From the NCBI GenBank assembly GCA_003697085.1, contig RFFU01000002.1, forward strand, positions 1 to 64,000: DNA of 64,000 nt, in the 5' to 3' direction. The notes below the pieces were generated by a model, which was not told the DNA's origin, did no database searches, and worked only from the letters and a program-made list of their open reading frames with translations. Below are positions 47,264-55,343 of the stretch, in pieces. Each line of letters opens with the position of its first letter. Position 1 is the stretch's first letter. The position numbers and the translations under genes are program-made. Origin of the DNA: Candidatus Hydrogenedentota bacterium. Its GTDB lineage: Bacteria; UBA8481; J006.

Positions 47264-48198
47264 CGGCGTTTGGAAGACGAGAAGGAAGGGTCGAGAGACG
47301 ACGAGGAAGGCGGATGAGTGTCGGACCTGAAACGTTGCAGAAGGCCATCGTAGGCGTCGATTCTACGATCCCGCAGGAAAGGCCAGTTCCGCCGTGTCTC
47401 TTCGACCAGGGAGAGGTCGATCTCGGTCATGAGAATCTCTTCGGCGTCGCGAGCAGCCTCGGCCAGAACCCGGCCCTGTGGATCCGAGACGAAGGAACCA
47501 CCCCAAAACTCGATCGACGAATCTTCGATCTCTTCCCTCCCGGCCCGGTTCACCGTGGCCGCGAAGAGACCGTTGGCGATGGCGTGGCCGCGTTGAACGG
47601 TTCGCCAGGCATCGTACTGCGTCTCTCCGAATTCCGCCTTCTCCTGGGGAAGCCAGCCGATTGCCGTCGGGTAGAAGAGGATTTCCGCACCGTCAAGCGC
47701 CGCCAACCTTGCCGCTTCCGGAAACCACTGGTCCCAACAGATGAGGACCGCGATACGGGCATGCGGTGTGTCTACGGCAAAGAAACCGGTATCGCCGGGA
47801 GTAAAATAGAATTTCTCGTAGTAGGAAGGATCATCGGGGATGTGCATCTTCCGGTAGAGCGTTTGGATGTCGCCGGAGGGGGAAAGGATTGCGGCCGAGT
47901 TGTGATAGAGACCGGGGCCGCGTTTTTCGAAAAGAGGGGCGATGATCGTCGTTTCTGTTTCGAGCGCAACGGTTCCGAGACGGTCGACGGTCGGTCCCGG
48001 GATCGGCTCGGCCAGATCGAAAAAGGTCGCGTCCTCCTTCTGACAGAAATATCGGGAACGGAAGAGTTCGGGGAGGCAGAGGATCACGGCCCCCTTAGCC
48101 GCCGCCTCGCGGCACATCCTTTCCGCGCGGAGGAGGTTTGCTTCCGGGTCGTTCTCCGGAGTCGTTTGAATGAGCGCTATGCGAAACGGCTCTGTCAT
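47260..48198 (-). CDS. aguB: N-carbamoylputrescine amidase
   Basis: This 312-residue nitrilase-superfamily enzyme has the triad in LCLPELFRSRYF (Glu), YRKMHIPDDP (Lys) and VLICWDQWFPEA (Cys); these segments, with the neighbouring DPSYYEKFYFTPGD, are typical of AguB. It hydrolyses N-carbamoylputrescine to putrescine, CO2 and ammonia. The ATG at 48198 aligns with the family; upstream codons to 48351 look non-coding. No strong ribosome binding site is seen. It ends with a Ser-rich tail. Confidence 0.92.
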   Translation of the reverse strand: MTEPFRIALIQTTPENDPEANLLRAERMCREAAAKGAVILCLPELFRSRYFCQKEDATFFDLAEPIPGPTVDRLGTVALETETTIIAPLFEKRGPGLYHNSAAILSPSGDIQTLYRKMHIPDDPSYYEKFYFTPGDTGFFAVDTPHARIAVLICWDQWFPEAARLAALDGAEILFYPTAIGWLPQEKAEFGETQYDAWRTVQRGHAIANGLFAATVNRAGREEIEDSSIEFWGGSFVSDPQGRVLAEAARDAEEILMTEIDLSLVEETRRNWPFLRDRRIDAYDGLLQRFRSDTHPPSSSSLDPSFSSSKRR

Positions 48199-48855
48199 CG
48201 GTGAAGAGAACCCCCGATTCGGCCTCTCGGCGGACGGACACCCGCGGCAAACGAAAACGAAGTGTGAAACATAGGAAAGGCTCCTTTCGAAAGAGGTCGC
48301 GGTTGCTCGGAAAAATCGAGCGTGTTCATTCTTCAAAAAACCCTCTTCCAAAACAAGAAAAAAGGTGTCATTCTTACAATTTGACAGTTTCGCGAACGGC
48401 TGATTTTCAAAAGACGGTGACGAATTTCGGCCGCGCCATATTGCACATCGCGTGACGTTTGCGCTTCCGTGCCCGCCCTTCGGTTTCGCAGAATACGGGG
48501 TAGAACCTTCGTTGGAGACGTTCCTATGTGGGAGGTCGGGAACGGGGAGGAGAACGGTTCCTAAGCCGTACCTGCTTTGGTGTCGGCGAAATATCGTCTC
48601 ACCGAAACGGTTGGTTGTGCTTTCGGGAAATTTCCGATCTGTAGCCTTACAACTTCAATTTCTCGCGGCGTCGGACTGTCGAACGTAAGAAGAAAATGGT
48701 TTGGATTCCGGCAAACTCTGATTTCGTTTGGCACAAAAAGTTCGGTTCTTGTTGTCTCCCTCTTGCCTGTTACGACACGGGTTCATAAAGTTTCTGTTGA
48801 CGATGGATGTCGTGTTGGATCGCGATCGATGATCGAAGATAAACGATGGAGAAAA
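48199..48855. other. 657-base spacer between divergent genes, no gene recognised
   Basis: Divergent promoters for aguB (minus) and the arrestin-like pair (plus) must lie here. Short open frames exist on the plus strand (48201-48455, 48452-48688 and the early part of a long frame from 48577) but none has a ribosome binding site or a recognisable protein pattern. No RNA gene or repeat was recognised. Confidence 0.45.
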
Positions 48856-49590
48856 ATGACGCCTTTGAGAGACGGGACGATGAGAATGTATGGGAGTAGC
48901 GCTGCGAGTCCGCGGCGAACAGAGGAGGGATTCGTTTTCGAATATGGTTCCCTCAGCCCCGTCTTTTTTTACGCAAATATGTTGATGAGTGTCCTGGCCC
49001 CTCTCCTGTTCCTTTCGGTTGGGTATTTCGAGGAGAGTGTAATAGCGCTTGTTTTCGGCGCCATTGCGCTTATTTGCAGTCCGTTCTTGTTTCGAAATGC
49101 ACTGGCCGGTTTACGCCTCGGTTCGGCCCGCCTCGTCCTTTCGAAGTGGCCTCTTCGAATGGGAGAGGAGATCGAGGTGGTGTTCTCGCGAGAACCGTGG
49201 TCTCCCGCGCGAATCCAACGACTCGAAGGGGAACTGATTATGGAGGAAAACGCAACATTCGAAATGAAGACTTCGATTCATGCCCTCATTCTGTTCCTGA
49301 AAAGAGAGGGGACACTTTTTGGAAGAAGTTCGGGTACAAGATACTGCGTCGTTACCCATAAGGCGAAGTCGTTTTCCTTGCCCTCCGTCGATCTTCTCTC
49401 CGGTTCTGACGCGGTGGCGCGTTGGAAGGTCGTTATACCGAGAGAAGGGCCCAGCACCTTTCAAGGCCGTTTCAATTCTCTCCAGTGGAGGCTTAAAGTG
49501 AAGACCGTCGCTCAGGGAGTTCAGAATGCTTATTCTTTCTCTCATTTTCCGCTCGTCGTTCTTCCGGAAGTTGTCCGGAGGGCGTCGTGA
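48856..49590 (+). CDS. Membrane protein with two TM helices and an arrestin-like domain
   Basis: This 244-residue protein has two close membrane helices (residues about 32-52 and 59-77) followed by a beta-rich domain. That domain has features of the arrestin-like/Spo0M fold: MGEEIEVVFSR near its start and WKVVIPREGPSTFQGRFNSLQWRLKV near its end. The match is by pattern only. GGAGAAAA directly precedes the ATG at 48856. It is coupled to a second arrestin-like gene by GTGA overlap at 49587-49590. No function is assigned. Confidence 0.6.
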   Translation: MTPLRDGTMRMYGSSAASPRRTEEGFVFEYGSLSPVFFYANMLMSVLAPLLFLSVGYFEESVIALVFGAIALICSPFLFRNALAGLRLGSARLVLSKWPLRMGEEIEVVFSREPWSPARIQRLEGELIMEENATFEMKTSIHALILFLKREGTLFGRSSGTRYCVVTHKAKSFSLPSVDLLSGSDAVARWKVVIPREGPSTFQGRFNSLQWRLKVKTVAQGVQNAYSFSHFPLVVLPEVVRRAS

Positions 49591-49967
49591 TCGGAATCCT
49601 TCTCGACGCGCCCGAAGTCGAGGTGGGTGGAAAGGTCGCGGGAAGGGTCGTCGGTACACCCGAAAAGAAATGGCAAGCCGTTGCGATCGAGGTCGGGTGG
49701 CGGACGGAAGGACGCGGAACCCCTGAACAAGTGACGGTAGCGACCGTAAGGAGAACACCGGAAGAAGATGGGGCATTCATTGCCGGGGCTTCCATTCCCG
49801 TAGACGTTCCTTTCGAGGTGGAGATTCCGTCCGAAGGGCCGATTTCATACGACGGCCAGATTGTACGGTTCATCTGGTGTGTTTCAGCAACGCTCGAAAT
49901 CCCATGGGCGCGGGATGAGAAGAAGGAGGTCGTCTTTCGGGTCGTACCGCGGTTCATCGAAATATGA
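49587..49967 (+). CDS. Small arrestin-like beta-sandwich protein
   Basis: This 126-residue protein looks like one arrestin-type beta-sandwich: EVEVGGKVAGRVVGTPEKKW for the first strands, then PVDVPFEVEIPSEGPISYDG and VRFIWCVSATLEIPWARDEK, ending FRVVPRFIEI. The sequence pattern (IP.EGP.SYDG...V.W.V.A.L) parallels the end of the preceding membrane protein. GTG at 49587 overlaps that gene's stop. The pair probably act together; partner and function unknown. The double-glycine peptide follows 108 bases downstream. Confidence 0.6.
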   Translation: MIGILLDAPEVEVGGKVAGRVVGTPEKKWQAVAIEVGWRTEGRGTPEQVTVATVRRTPEEDGAFIAGASIPVDVPFEVEIPSEGPISYDGQIVRFIWCVSATLEIPWARDEKKEVVFRVVPRFIEI

Positions 49968-50058
49968 CCTTTGGTGGTCTATTTTAATTTAAATGTGAAT
50001 AACTTCACCGTGCTCTGTCGTTAAATTGCTTTCATAATAAATCAAGATGGGAAAACGG

Positions 50059-50070
50059 AAGGAGGTGATC
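50059..50070 (+). promoter_or_regulatory. Extended ribosome binding site of the double-glycine peptide
   Basis: AAGGAGGTGATC is a 12-base match to the complement of the usual bacterial 16S rRNA 3' end, ending 5 bases before the ATG at 50076 (GGAGG to ATG spacing 10). The bases before it (49975-50045) are A/T-rich and contain CATAAT at 50033, but no -35 was matched. Confidence 0.8.
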
Positions 50071-50075
50071 GTAAG

Positions 50076-50228
50076 ATGGAAGATGAGAGGGACGACAAGG
50101 AATTGAACGAAGAAGAATTGGAGAAAACCTCGGGCGGGTCGTTTAACGCCTATGCGTACCACCGGTTGAAGGAAAGGATCAAATTTGATCCGAAGATCTC
50201 GAGGGATTCCGAGGAGCCGAAGAAGTAA
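50076..50228 (+). CDS. Putative RiPP/bacteriocin-like precursor peptide with double-glycine leader
   Basis: This 50-residue peptide has an acidic leader ending LNEEELEKTSGG (residues 10-21), which fits the double-glycine leader rule (hydrophobic residue at -12, Glu at -8, Leu at -7, Gly at -2 and -1). Cleavage after Gly21 would release a 29-residue, basic, Tyr- and Lys-rich core beginning SFNAYAYHRLK, with no Cys. The ribosome binding site is near perfect, indicating strong expression. No C39 peptidase, ABC exporter or modification enzyme lies in the window. It lies between the arrestin-like pair and convergent topoisomerase VI. The core does not resemble a known bacteriocin, so the leader alone supports the call. 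Confidence 0.65.
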   Translation: MEDERDDKELNEEELEKTSGGSFNAYAYHRLKERIKFDPKISRDSEEPKK

Positions 50229-50283
50229 CTGCCGCTGAGGGAACGGTCGAGGATTCGGAGAAGGACCACGGAACGGTCGAGCG

Positions 50284-50304
50284 CGGCGCGGTTCAAGCGC
50301 GCCG
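50284..50304. terminator. Stem-loop between convergent peptide and topoisomerase VI genes
   Basis: CGGCGCG pairs with CGCGCCG around GTTCAAG, a 7-bp G/C stem with a 7-base loop, located 55 bases past the peptide stop and 24 bases before the topoisomerase VI A stop. There is no U-tract, so it is only a candidate terminator. Confidence 0.4.
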
Positions 50305-50327
50305 GGGAGGCGGCGTACGACAACGGT

Positions 50328-51461
50328 CTACGGCAGGAAGGCTTTGGGGTTCTTCAGCTTCCGGGGAAGGTACTCTTCCATCACATAATTGAGTCCCCAT
50401 TTTGCCAGCGCTTGTTGTTCAGCGCGCACTCCCATCTTCAGCAGCAGTTCGAGGGCGCGTTGCCAGGGTTTGTGGTGCAGGAAGAACGGATCGTTCTTCA
50501 AGGCGTCTTTCGCCCGTTTGATGTCCACGTCTTTTAGAGGATGGGTCGGAAGTTTGTAGTCGACGATGTCCTGGGGTGTAACTCCGAGAAAACGAGCGGC
50601 GGGAACGGAAAAGAAGCGGCTGATATGTGCCGCGTTGCCGGAGCCGACCTTGAGGGAACGGTAGATGTTGGCGATTCCGTAGGGGTCGCAATCGACGAAG
50701 GCATAGACGGGGATCTTCTTTTCTTCGGAGAGCCGACGGAGAAACCGCCGGCAGGCGCGGGTCGGAACCCCGCCCATACTCACGAGGATGCAGTTCGCCC
50801 GGCGCCAAAATTTGTGAGCGGCCAGCCTCTGAAACATCCCGCCCGTTTCGATGACGAGAATGAACTTCGCTTTCGTTTCAAATTCCAGATGCTCGACAGA
50901 GGAAGGAACGGAATAGGCCCCCGACCCGAAAGCCGTGCAGTCGATACGAATCTTCTTTCCCGTCTCCCAATCCCGATCGATCACGGTGAGCCGTCCGGCG
51001 ATGTCGCCGCCTTTCTCCTCGGGATAAAACCGGAGATGTTCGCGATTCAAGCCACTGGTCGAAAAGAGCGCCTCGATATCGTCCATCACAGCATCCGATT
51101 CTTCCTGCGCGTCGAACCGCGCCTCCTCCCAGTTCTTCGACTGGTAATAAGCATCTCGCTTCGTCGCGAAATCGTTGGTTTCCACCAACTCCTTCGAAAG
51201 GGCCATCATCCGCAGTGTCTGGGCGAAGGTCCGGACCGTTCCAACGGTGAGGGTTCGTGATTTTCGAGCCCGCCCGATCTCAAAATACCCCTTCCGCACG
51301 TCATAACGAACGTTCGAAAGGGAACGGATGGGGAAGGAGAGTTCCGGTTTCTTCAAGCGGCGGATTCGATTGTAAACATCCCGGGCTTGTTCCGTAATTC
51401 GGTCGATCACCTTCTTGTCGATCGCCGTTTGAGCGGCGGTGCGTCTTCCCCGTCGTGCCAT
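50328..51461 (-). CDS. top6A: DNA topoisomerase VI subunit A (Spo11-like)
   Basis: This 377-residue protein matches Top6A: the 5Y-CAP region with the catalytic Tyr in KRDAYYQSKNWEEARFD, and a Toprim domain with the acidic residues in ILVIETGGMFQRL and VYAFVDCDPYGIANIYRSL. The enzyme makes 4-base-overhang double-strand breaks in an A2B2 complex. ATG at 51461 shares its A with the topoisomerase VI B stop (TGATG) and has GAGG upstream. Topoisomerase VI is mainly archaeal and plant; bacterial copies are patchy. Confidence 0.94.
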   Translation of the reverse strand: MARRGRRTAAQTAIDKKVIDRITEQARDVYNRIRRLKKPELSFPIRSLSNVRYDVRKGYFEIGRARKSRTLTVGTVRTFAQTLRMMALSKELVETNDFATKRDAYYQSKNWEEARFDAQEESDAVMDDIEALFSTSGLNREHLRFYPEEKGGDIAGRLTVIDRDWETGKKIRIDCTAFGSGAYSVPSSVEHLEFETKAKFILVIETGGMFQRLAAHKFWRRANCILVSMGGVPTRACRRFLRRLSEEKKIPVYAFVDCDPYGIANIYRSLKVGSGNAAHISRFFSVPAARFLGVTPQDIVDYKLPTHPLKDVDIKRAKDALKNDPFFLHHKPWQRALELLLKMGVRAEQQALAKWGLNYVMEEYLPRKLKNPKAFLP

Positions 51462-53287
51462 CAGAATTTCCTCGACTTCTCAAGTATCGTCGTCAAGTTC
51501 CGCGTTGCTTTTTTCGTGCTTGCCTCGGAGAGGGATAGGATTTGTTGAAGCGCCAGGGCGACTTGCGGGATATAGGTCTGGATGTACGATCGTTTCTTTT
51601 CCGCATCGGCGATCCGTGCTTTCTTTCGGATGTGGATTCCGAGACGCCGGCCGCATTCTTGAAGGGCCAATCGAATTTCCTTGAGGATCTCGGGATAGGA
51701 GGCGATCGCTTCCTTCGACTCGCTCGTGAACGGAACCCATGCGCTGGCGATGTGCACCGCGATGACGAGCGGCCCTTGCGGCAATGCGGTGCGAGGATGC
51801 GTCAGACCGTAGGCGCGCCAATTCAATCCGACGACCGCTTTCGTGATCGCGCAACCGGCTTGTTGATATTGCAGCGGAACGCGGTTGGCAAAACGGACGA
51901 GGTCGGCGGGGGAATCGGCGTCCCGTCCCTCCACCCCCCAGGCCAGGGCTGCTTCGACAAGAAACGGATTGCCGCGGTACACGGCGGGATTTCGAGAGAC
52001 GGCCGTCGAGAACTCGGCCTTCCCGGCCACGCGTTTCAGCCCGGCCAGCATCAACTCTTCCCCGATCGGCGAGAGACAATTCGTCGGAGGGCGCGGAATC
52101 TTTGTCTTGCGGACGGCCCGGTACAAGGCATCGGCTTCCTGGCGCGCAATCCGGGAGGGGCGGGCCGTGGGAGGCAACTTGGCATTCGCGCAGATCGTTT
52201 CGGCGATCGTCGGGCCCACCCGCGCGAACTCCGTGGTCAGAAACCCCTTCAGATTGCGGGCCCGCGTCGCCTTCAACATCTGCATCAAAAGCCCCAATTC
52301 GATTCCGTGCGGGTGCGGTTTGATCTCCGCCGCTTCAATCGGCAGAATCTCCGTGGCGCGCTTCCGATACATTTCCTGACCGTCCGGCGCCTTGTAGTGC
52401 AATGTGACATGAGGATTCGCGATCAGTACCTGCTCGAGGTATTCCTCGATCGATCGCCGCCCGCGCTGGAAAATCCCCTCCAGATGAATCTCGACACGTG
52501 TCCCGTGTTCCCGGTTCCATTCGACGACTTCGTCCTTGACGACTTCAGGCGCGTTGCGCTTCGTGTCGATGTGGATCTCGAAGTAGTGCGCCGGACGCTT
52601 GGGACCGGTTCGGGAAATGATGCGGCACGACGTGCCGGTGGTGAGTTGGCCGTACATCGCCGCGGCTGAGATACCGATGCCTTGCTGGCCGCGGGACTGC
52701 TTCAAGCGGTGGAACTTCGATCCGTAAAGAAGTTTTCCGAAAATCCTCGGAATCTGGCTTTTTACGATTCCCGGACCGTTGTCCTCTATGACCACCTTGA
52801 ATCGGTCTTGTCCCTCCGGTGTGATCTCCACGAAAACCTCCGGAAGGATTCCCCCTTCTTCGCAAGCGTCGAGCGCGTTGTCCACCGCCTCTTTGACCGT
52901 CGTCAGTAGCGCTTTCTTCGGATTATCGAAACCGAGGAGATGGCGGTTCTTCGTGAAGAACTCGGCCACCGAAATCTCGCGCTGTCGCGTTGCCATCTCG
53001 GCGGCGGATCGCCCGCGCTTTGCCGCAGAGGTTGCCGGAACTTCATTTTTTGGGGATTGTCCTTGCGTGGCGGCTGGGGCCACCGGGGTTCGAGATTCGG
53101 TTTCCGCCCGCCGGTTCTTTATTCCTGTCGAAGGCTCTTGCCTCGAACTCTTTTTCACCTTCCTGGTCTGTTTCGCCTCCCCGGAGGATTTTTTTGCATT
53201 GGAACGGGGAGAACCCGTGGAACGCCTTGCCGTTCGCTTCTTCTTTCCGTTTTTTGGTTTGCTGGCCTTTTTCCCTCGACTCACCAC
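51461..53287 (-). CDS. top6B: DNA topoisomerase VI subunit B (GHKL ATPase) with long basic N-terminus
   Basis: This 608-residue protein has a Lys/Arg/Ser-rich N-terminal tail of about 100 residues, then the GHKL ATPase: [35 protein letters not shown] and [17 protein letters not shown], a transducer domain and a C-terminal helical region. It drives strand passage by ATP binding. The GTG at 53287 has GAGGATAAAC upstream. The basic tail is longer than in archaeal homologs and may bind DNA nonspecifically, which is inference. It is coupled to Top6A by one shared base. Confidence 0.93.
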   Translation of the reverse strand: MVSRGKKASKPKNGKKKRTARRSTGSPRSNAKKSSGEAKQTRKVKKSSRQEPSTGIKNRRAETESRTPVAPAATQGQSPKNEVPATSAAKRGRSAAEMATRQREISVAEFFTKNRHLLGFDNPKKALLTTVKEAVDNALDACEEGGILPEVFVEITPEGQDRFKVVIEDNGPGIVKSQIPRIFGKLLYGSKFHRLKQSRGQQGIGISAAAMYGQLTTGTSCRIISRTGPKRPAHYFEIHIDTKRNAPEVVKDEVVEWNREHGTRVEIHLEGIFQRGRRSIEEYLEQVLIANPHVTLHYKAPDGQEMYRKRATEILPIEAAEIKPHPHGIELGLLMQMLKATRARNLKGFLTTEFARVGPTIAETICANAKLPPTARPSRIARQEADALYRAVRKTKIPRPPTNCLSPIGEELMLAGLKRVAGKAEFSTAVSRNPAVYRGNPFLVEAALAWGVEGRDADSPADLVRFANRVPLQYQQAGCAITKAVVGLNWRAYGLTHPRTALPQGPLVIAVHIASAWVPFTSESKEAIASYPEILKEIRLALQECGRRLGIHIRKKARIADAEKKRSYIQTYIPQVALALQQILSLSEASTKKATRNLTTILEKSRKF

Positions 53288-53915
53288 GTTTATCCTCGAC
53301 CTCGCACAGCTTCCCGATCACTGAATTATTCCGGAAAATCACGAGAAGGGAAACGCGCGGAAATGGTTTGGAATTTTTTGAAATATATTTTCTTTTCGGA
53401 AGGGTGTCAACAGGCGGAAGGCGAAAGGAAAAAGGGAAAAGAAGAAAGAAACGAGAGGGCGAAAGGACGGAGAGGGAGAGGAAGGGGACCGAGAGGGAAG
53501 GCGCGGGAGGGAAAGAAGAGAGAGAACGAAGGGGAGGGAGAAGGGAAGAGGGAGAACTCGGGATGACGCCAGTGTGTCGCTTCGCTCCCCGTGGTGTCAT
53601 TCCGAGGAGGGCGAAGTTCGACGAGGAATCCCCTGGAGCGCCGACCAGCCCCTCGGACGGGGTATCGCGTGAAGGGGATTCCTCACAGAGCCTGTCCCGA
53701 GCGAGTGCGAGGGATTCGGAAAGAAATCGCAGGTGCGGGGCGCCTCGCAGATGGAGCGGCGGGCGTCCTGGGCCCTCCAGGTGCCTCACCATGGACCTGT
53801 GTATTTCCCGGAACACGCCATCGGATAGTTGCATTTCAGTGAGCACTGTTTTAGCATCGCATCGCAAATCGCGGTTTTCTGCAGAAAGAGAAACGAGTGG
53901 GGGAGGGTGAAGAGA
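53288..53915. repeat. Purine-rich spacer with second copy of the TGTCATTCCGAG element
   Basis: About 53400-53565 is a purine-rich stretch of GGGAAAAGGAAAG-type repeats. At 53595 an element begins TGTCATTCCGAGGAGGGCGAAG, with the paired segment GGGGATTCCTC ending near 53684; it resembles the 190-bp repeat at 15906 but lacks the right end. An inverted-orientation remnant CTCGGGATGACGC lies at 53555-53567. No gene is seen in the spacer, and the start at 53916 has GGGAGG upstream. Confidence 0.6.
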
Positions 53916-55343
53916 GTGGCGAAGACACGAAAAGCGGCCGGCGGGGTGCCGGCTTCTTGGAAGAAACGGCCTCAAAAAAAGAGTTCCATCGATTCAATCA
54001 TCATCGGAATCACAGTTGCCGCATTCGGTGTCACGCTTTTGGTCGTGGCGGTTGTTCTGATCTTTCTGAAGCTCGAATCGCCTTTTGGTTCGAAGAAACG
54101 ATTGACTGCGGATCTGATGACGACTTCGGAGGAGACAGGGGGATTTCGGTGGCGGGGAAGTTCGGAGCTGAGCAAAGCCTTGGCGAAGAAAGATTGGGTA
54201 GCCGCGGTGCGGATTCTCGAGGCGGAATATCGGAAACACGGAACGAGCGCGGATATTCGGCACGACCTGGGGCAGGCGCATCTCAACGCCGCCCTCGAGA
54301 TTTTGGGAAGGGATGCGAAAGCGAGTGCTCTTTTGAAGAAGGCGTCGCTTCACCTTCAGCGCGCGGCATCTCTTTTGGTCACTGACAAAAGATTAAGTCT
54401 TCGCGTAGCGCAAGCGGAGGCCTCGTTGGGCGTACGGGAGTACGAGACCGGATTGAAGAGCGCCGGAACGGCCCGTGTGGAACGAGCGCTGAGGAAAGCG
54501 GGGACCGATCCTTTTGTCAACTATCTTCGCGGGTACATTTATTATCTGGAAGGGCGGTATCGAAAGGCGGAGCCGTATCTCAAACGAGCGGTCTTCGCGA
54601 AGGAAGCGGATATCCGTAGGGCGGCCCAAGGTATGCTGAGCGAAATCAAGACGGATCTAGCGGAGGAGAAAACCTTCAACGTTGAAGAGACTTCACGATT
54701 TGTGCTGAAGTATCAGGGGCCGGTTCGGCCGGATCTGGCTTCGAAGGTCCTTTCGGCTCTGGAGCGATCCGAGGCGTCGGTGGCGACGATCGTGGGAAGG
54801 GCTCCTCAACGGAAGGTCGTGGTGATCCTTTACACCGGTGCATCGTACAAGAGCGCCCGGGAGATCCCCGACTGGTCCTCGGCCTCTTTCGACGGCCGGA
54901 TTCGTCTCAGCGAGGGCGATATCAATTCTTCTTCCTTCGAGAGGACGGTTCGGCACGAGTACACCCATGCGGCCACATTCGATTATCTCGGACGATCTCC
55001 TCCCGCCTGGCTCGACGAAGGAGCCGCCCAATGTGTCGCCGAGGGGGTCTCGCCGCCGCTGGAAAGATTACGTTCCGAGATCGGAGCGCGCTGGTATTCG
55101 TTGTCTCGGTTGAACGGTTCTTTCTCGAGGTACTCCCGCGCCGACGCCGATCGAGCCTACGCCATTTCTTATGCGGCGGTCGGATATCTTATACGGCGGT
55201 ACGGCAGCGGGATCGTTCAATCGCTGTTGGAGGAGATGAAGCATTCGCGTTCGCTGGATGCGGCCCTTCGTATCCGGACAGGCTTGTCTCTCAACGATCT
55301 CGATCGGGAAACCCAGCGATGGGTCGGGTTTTCGGGTCAGTGA
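53916..55343 (+). CDS. Membrane-anchored metallopeptidase-like protein with TPR-like region
   Basis: This 475-residue protein has a short basic N-terminus, one membrane helix (about residues 29-53), helical repeat-like pairs (ALEILGRDAKASALL, YIYYLEGRYRKAEPYLKRA) and a C-terminal peptidase-MA-like domain with HEYTH (HExxH) and LDEGAAQCVAEG. The HEYTH ... DEGAAQ pair is typical of gluzincin metallopeptidases. The preferred start is GTG at 53916 with GGGAGG 9 bases upstream. The active domain would lie outside the cytoplasmic membrane, by inference. Substrate unknown. Confidence 0.78.
   Translation: MAKTRKAAGGVPASWKKRPQKKSSIDSIIIGITVAAFGVTLLVVAVVLIFLKLESPFGSKKRLTADLMTTSEETGGFRWRGSSELSKALAKKDWVAAVRILEAEYRKHGTSADIRHDLGQAHLNAALEILGRDAKASALLKKASLHLQRAASLLVTDKRLSLRVAQAEASLGVREYETGLKSAGTARVERALRKAGTDPFVNYLRGYIYYLEGRYRKAEPYLKRAVFAKEADIRRAAQGMLSEIKTDLAEEKTFNVEETSRFVLKYQGPVRPDLASKVLSALERSEASVATIVGRAPQRKVVVILYTGASYKSAREIPDWSSASFDGRIRLSEGDINSSSFERTVRHEYTHAATFDYLGRSPPAWLDEGAAQCVAEGVSPPLERLRSEIGARWYSLSRLNGSFSRYSRADADRAYAISYAAVGYLIRRYGSGIVQSLLEEMKHSRSLDAALRIRTGLSLNDLDRETQRWVGFSGQ

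Noticed and set aside
48201-48688. Two small plus-strand frames after aguB
   Set aside because: No ribosome binding site, no recognisable protein pattern, and composition like non-coding spacer.
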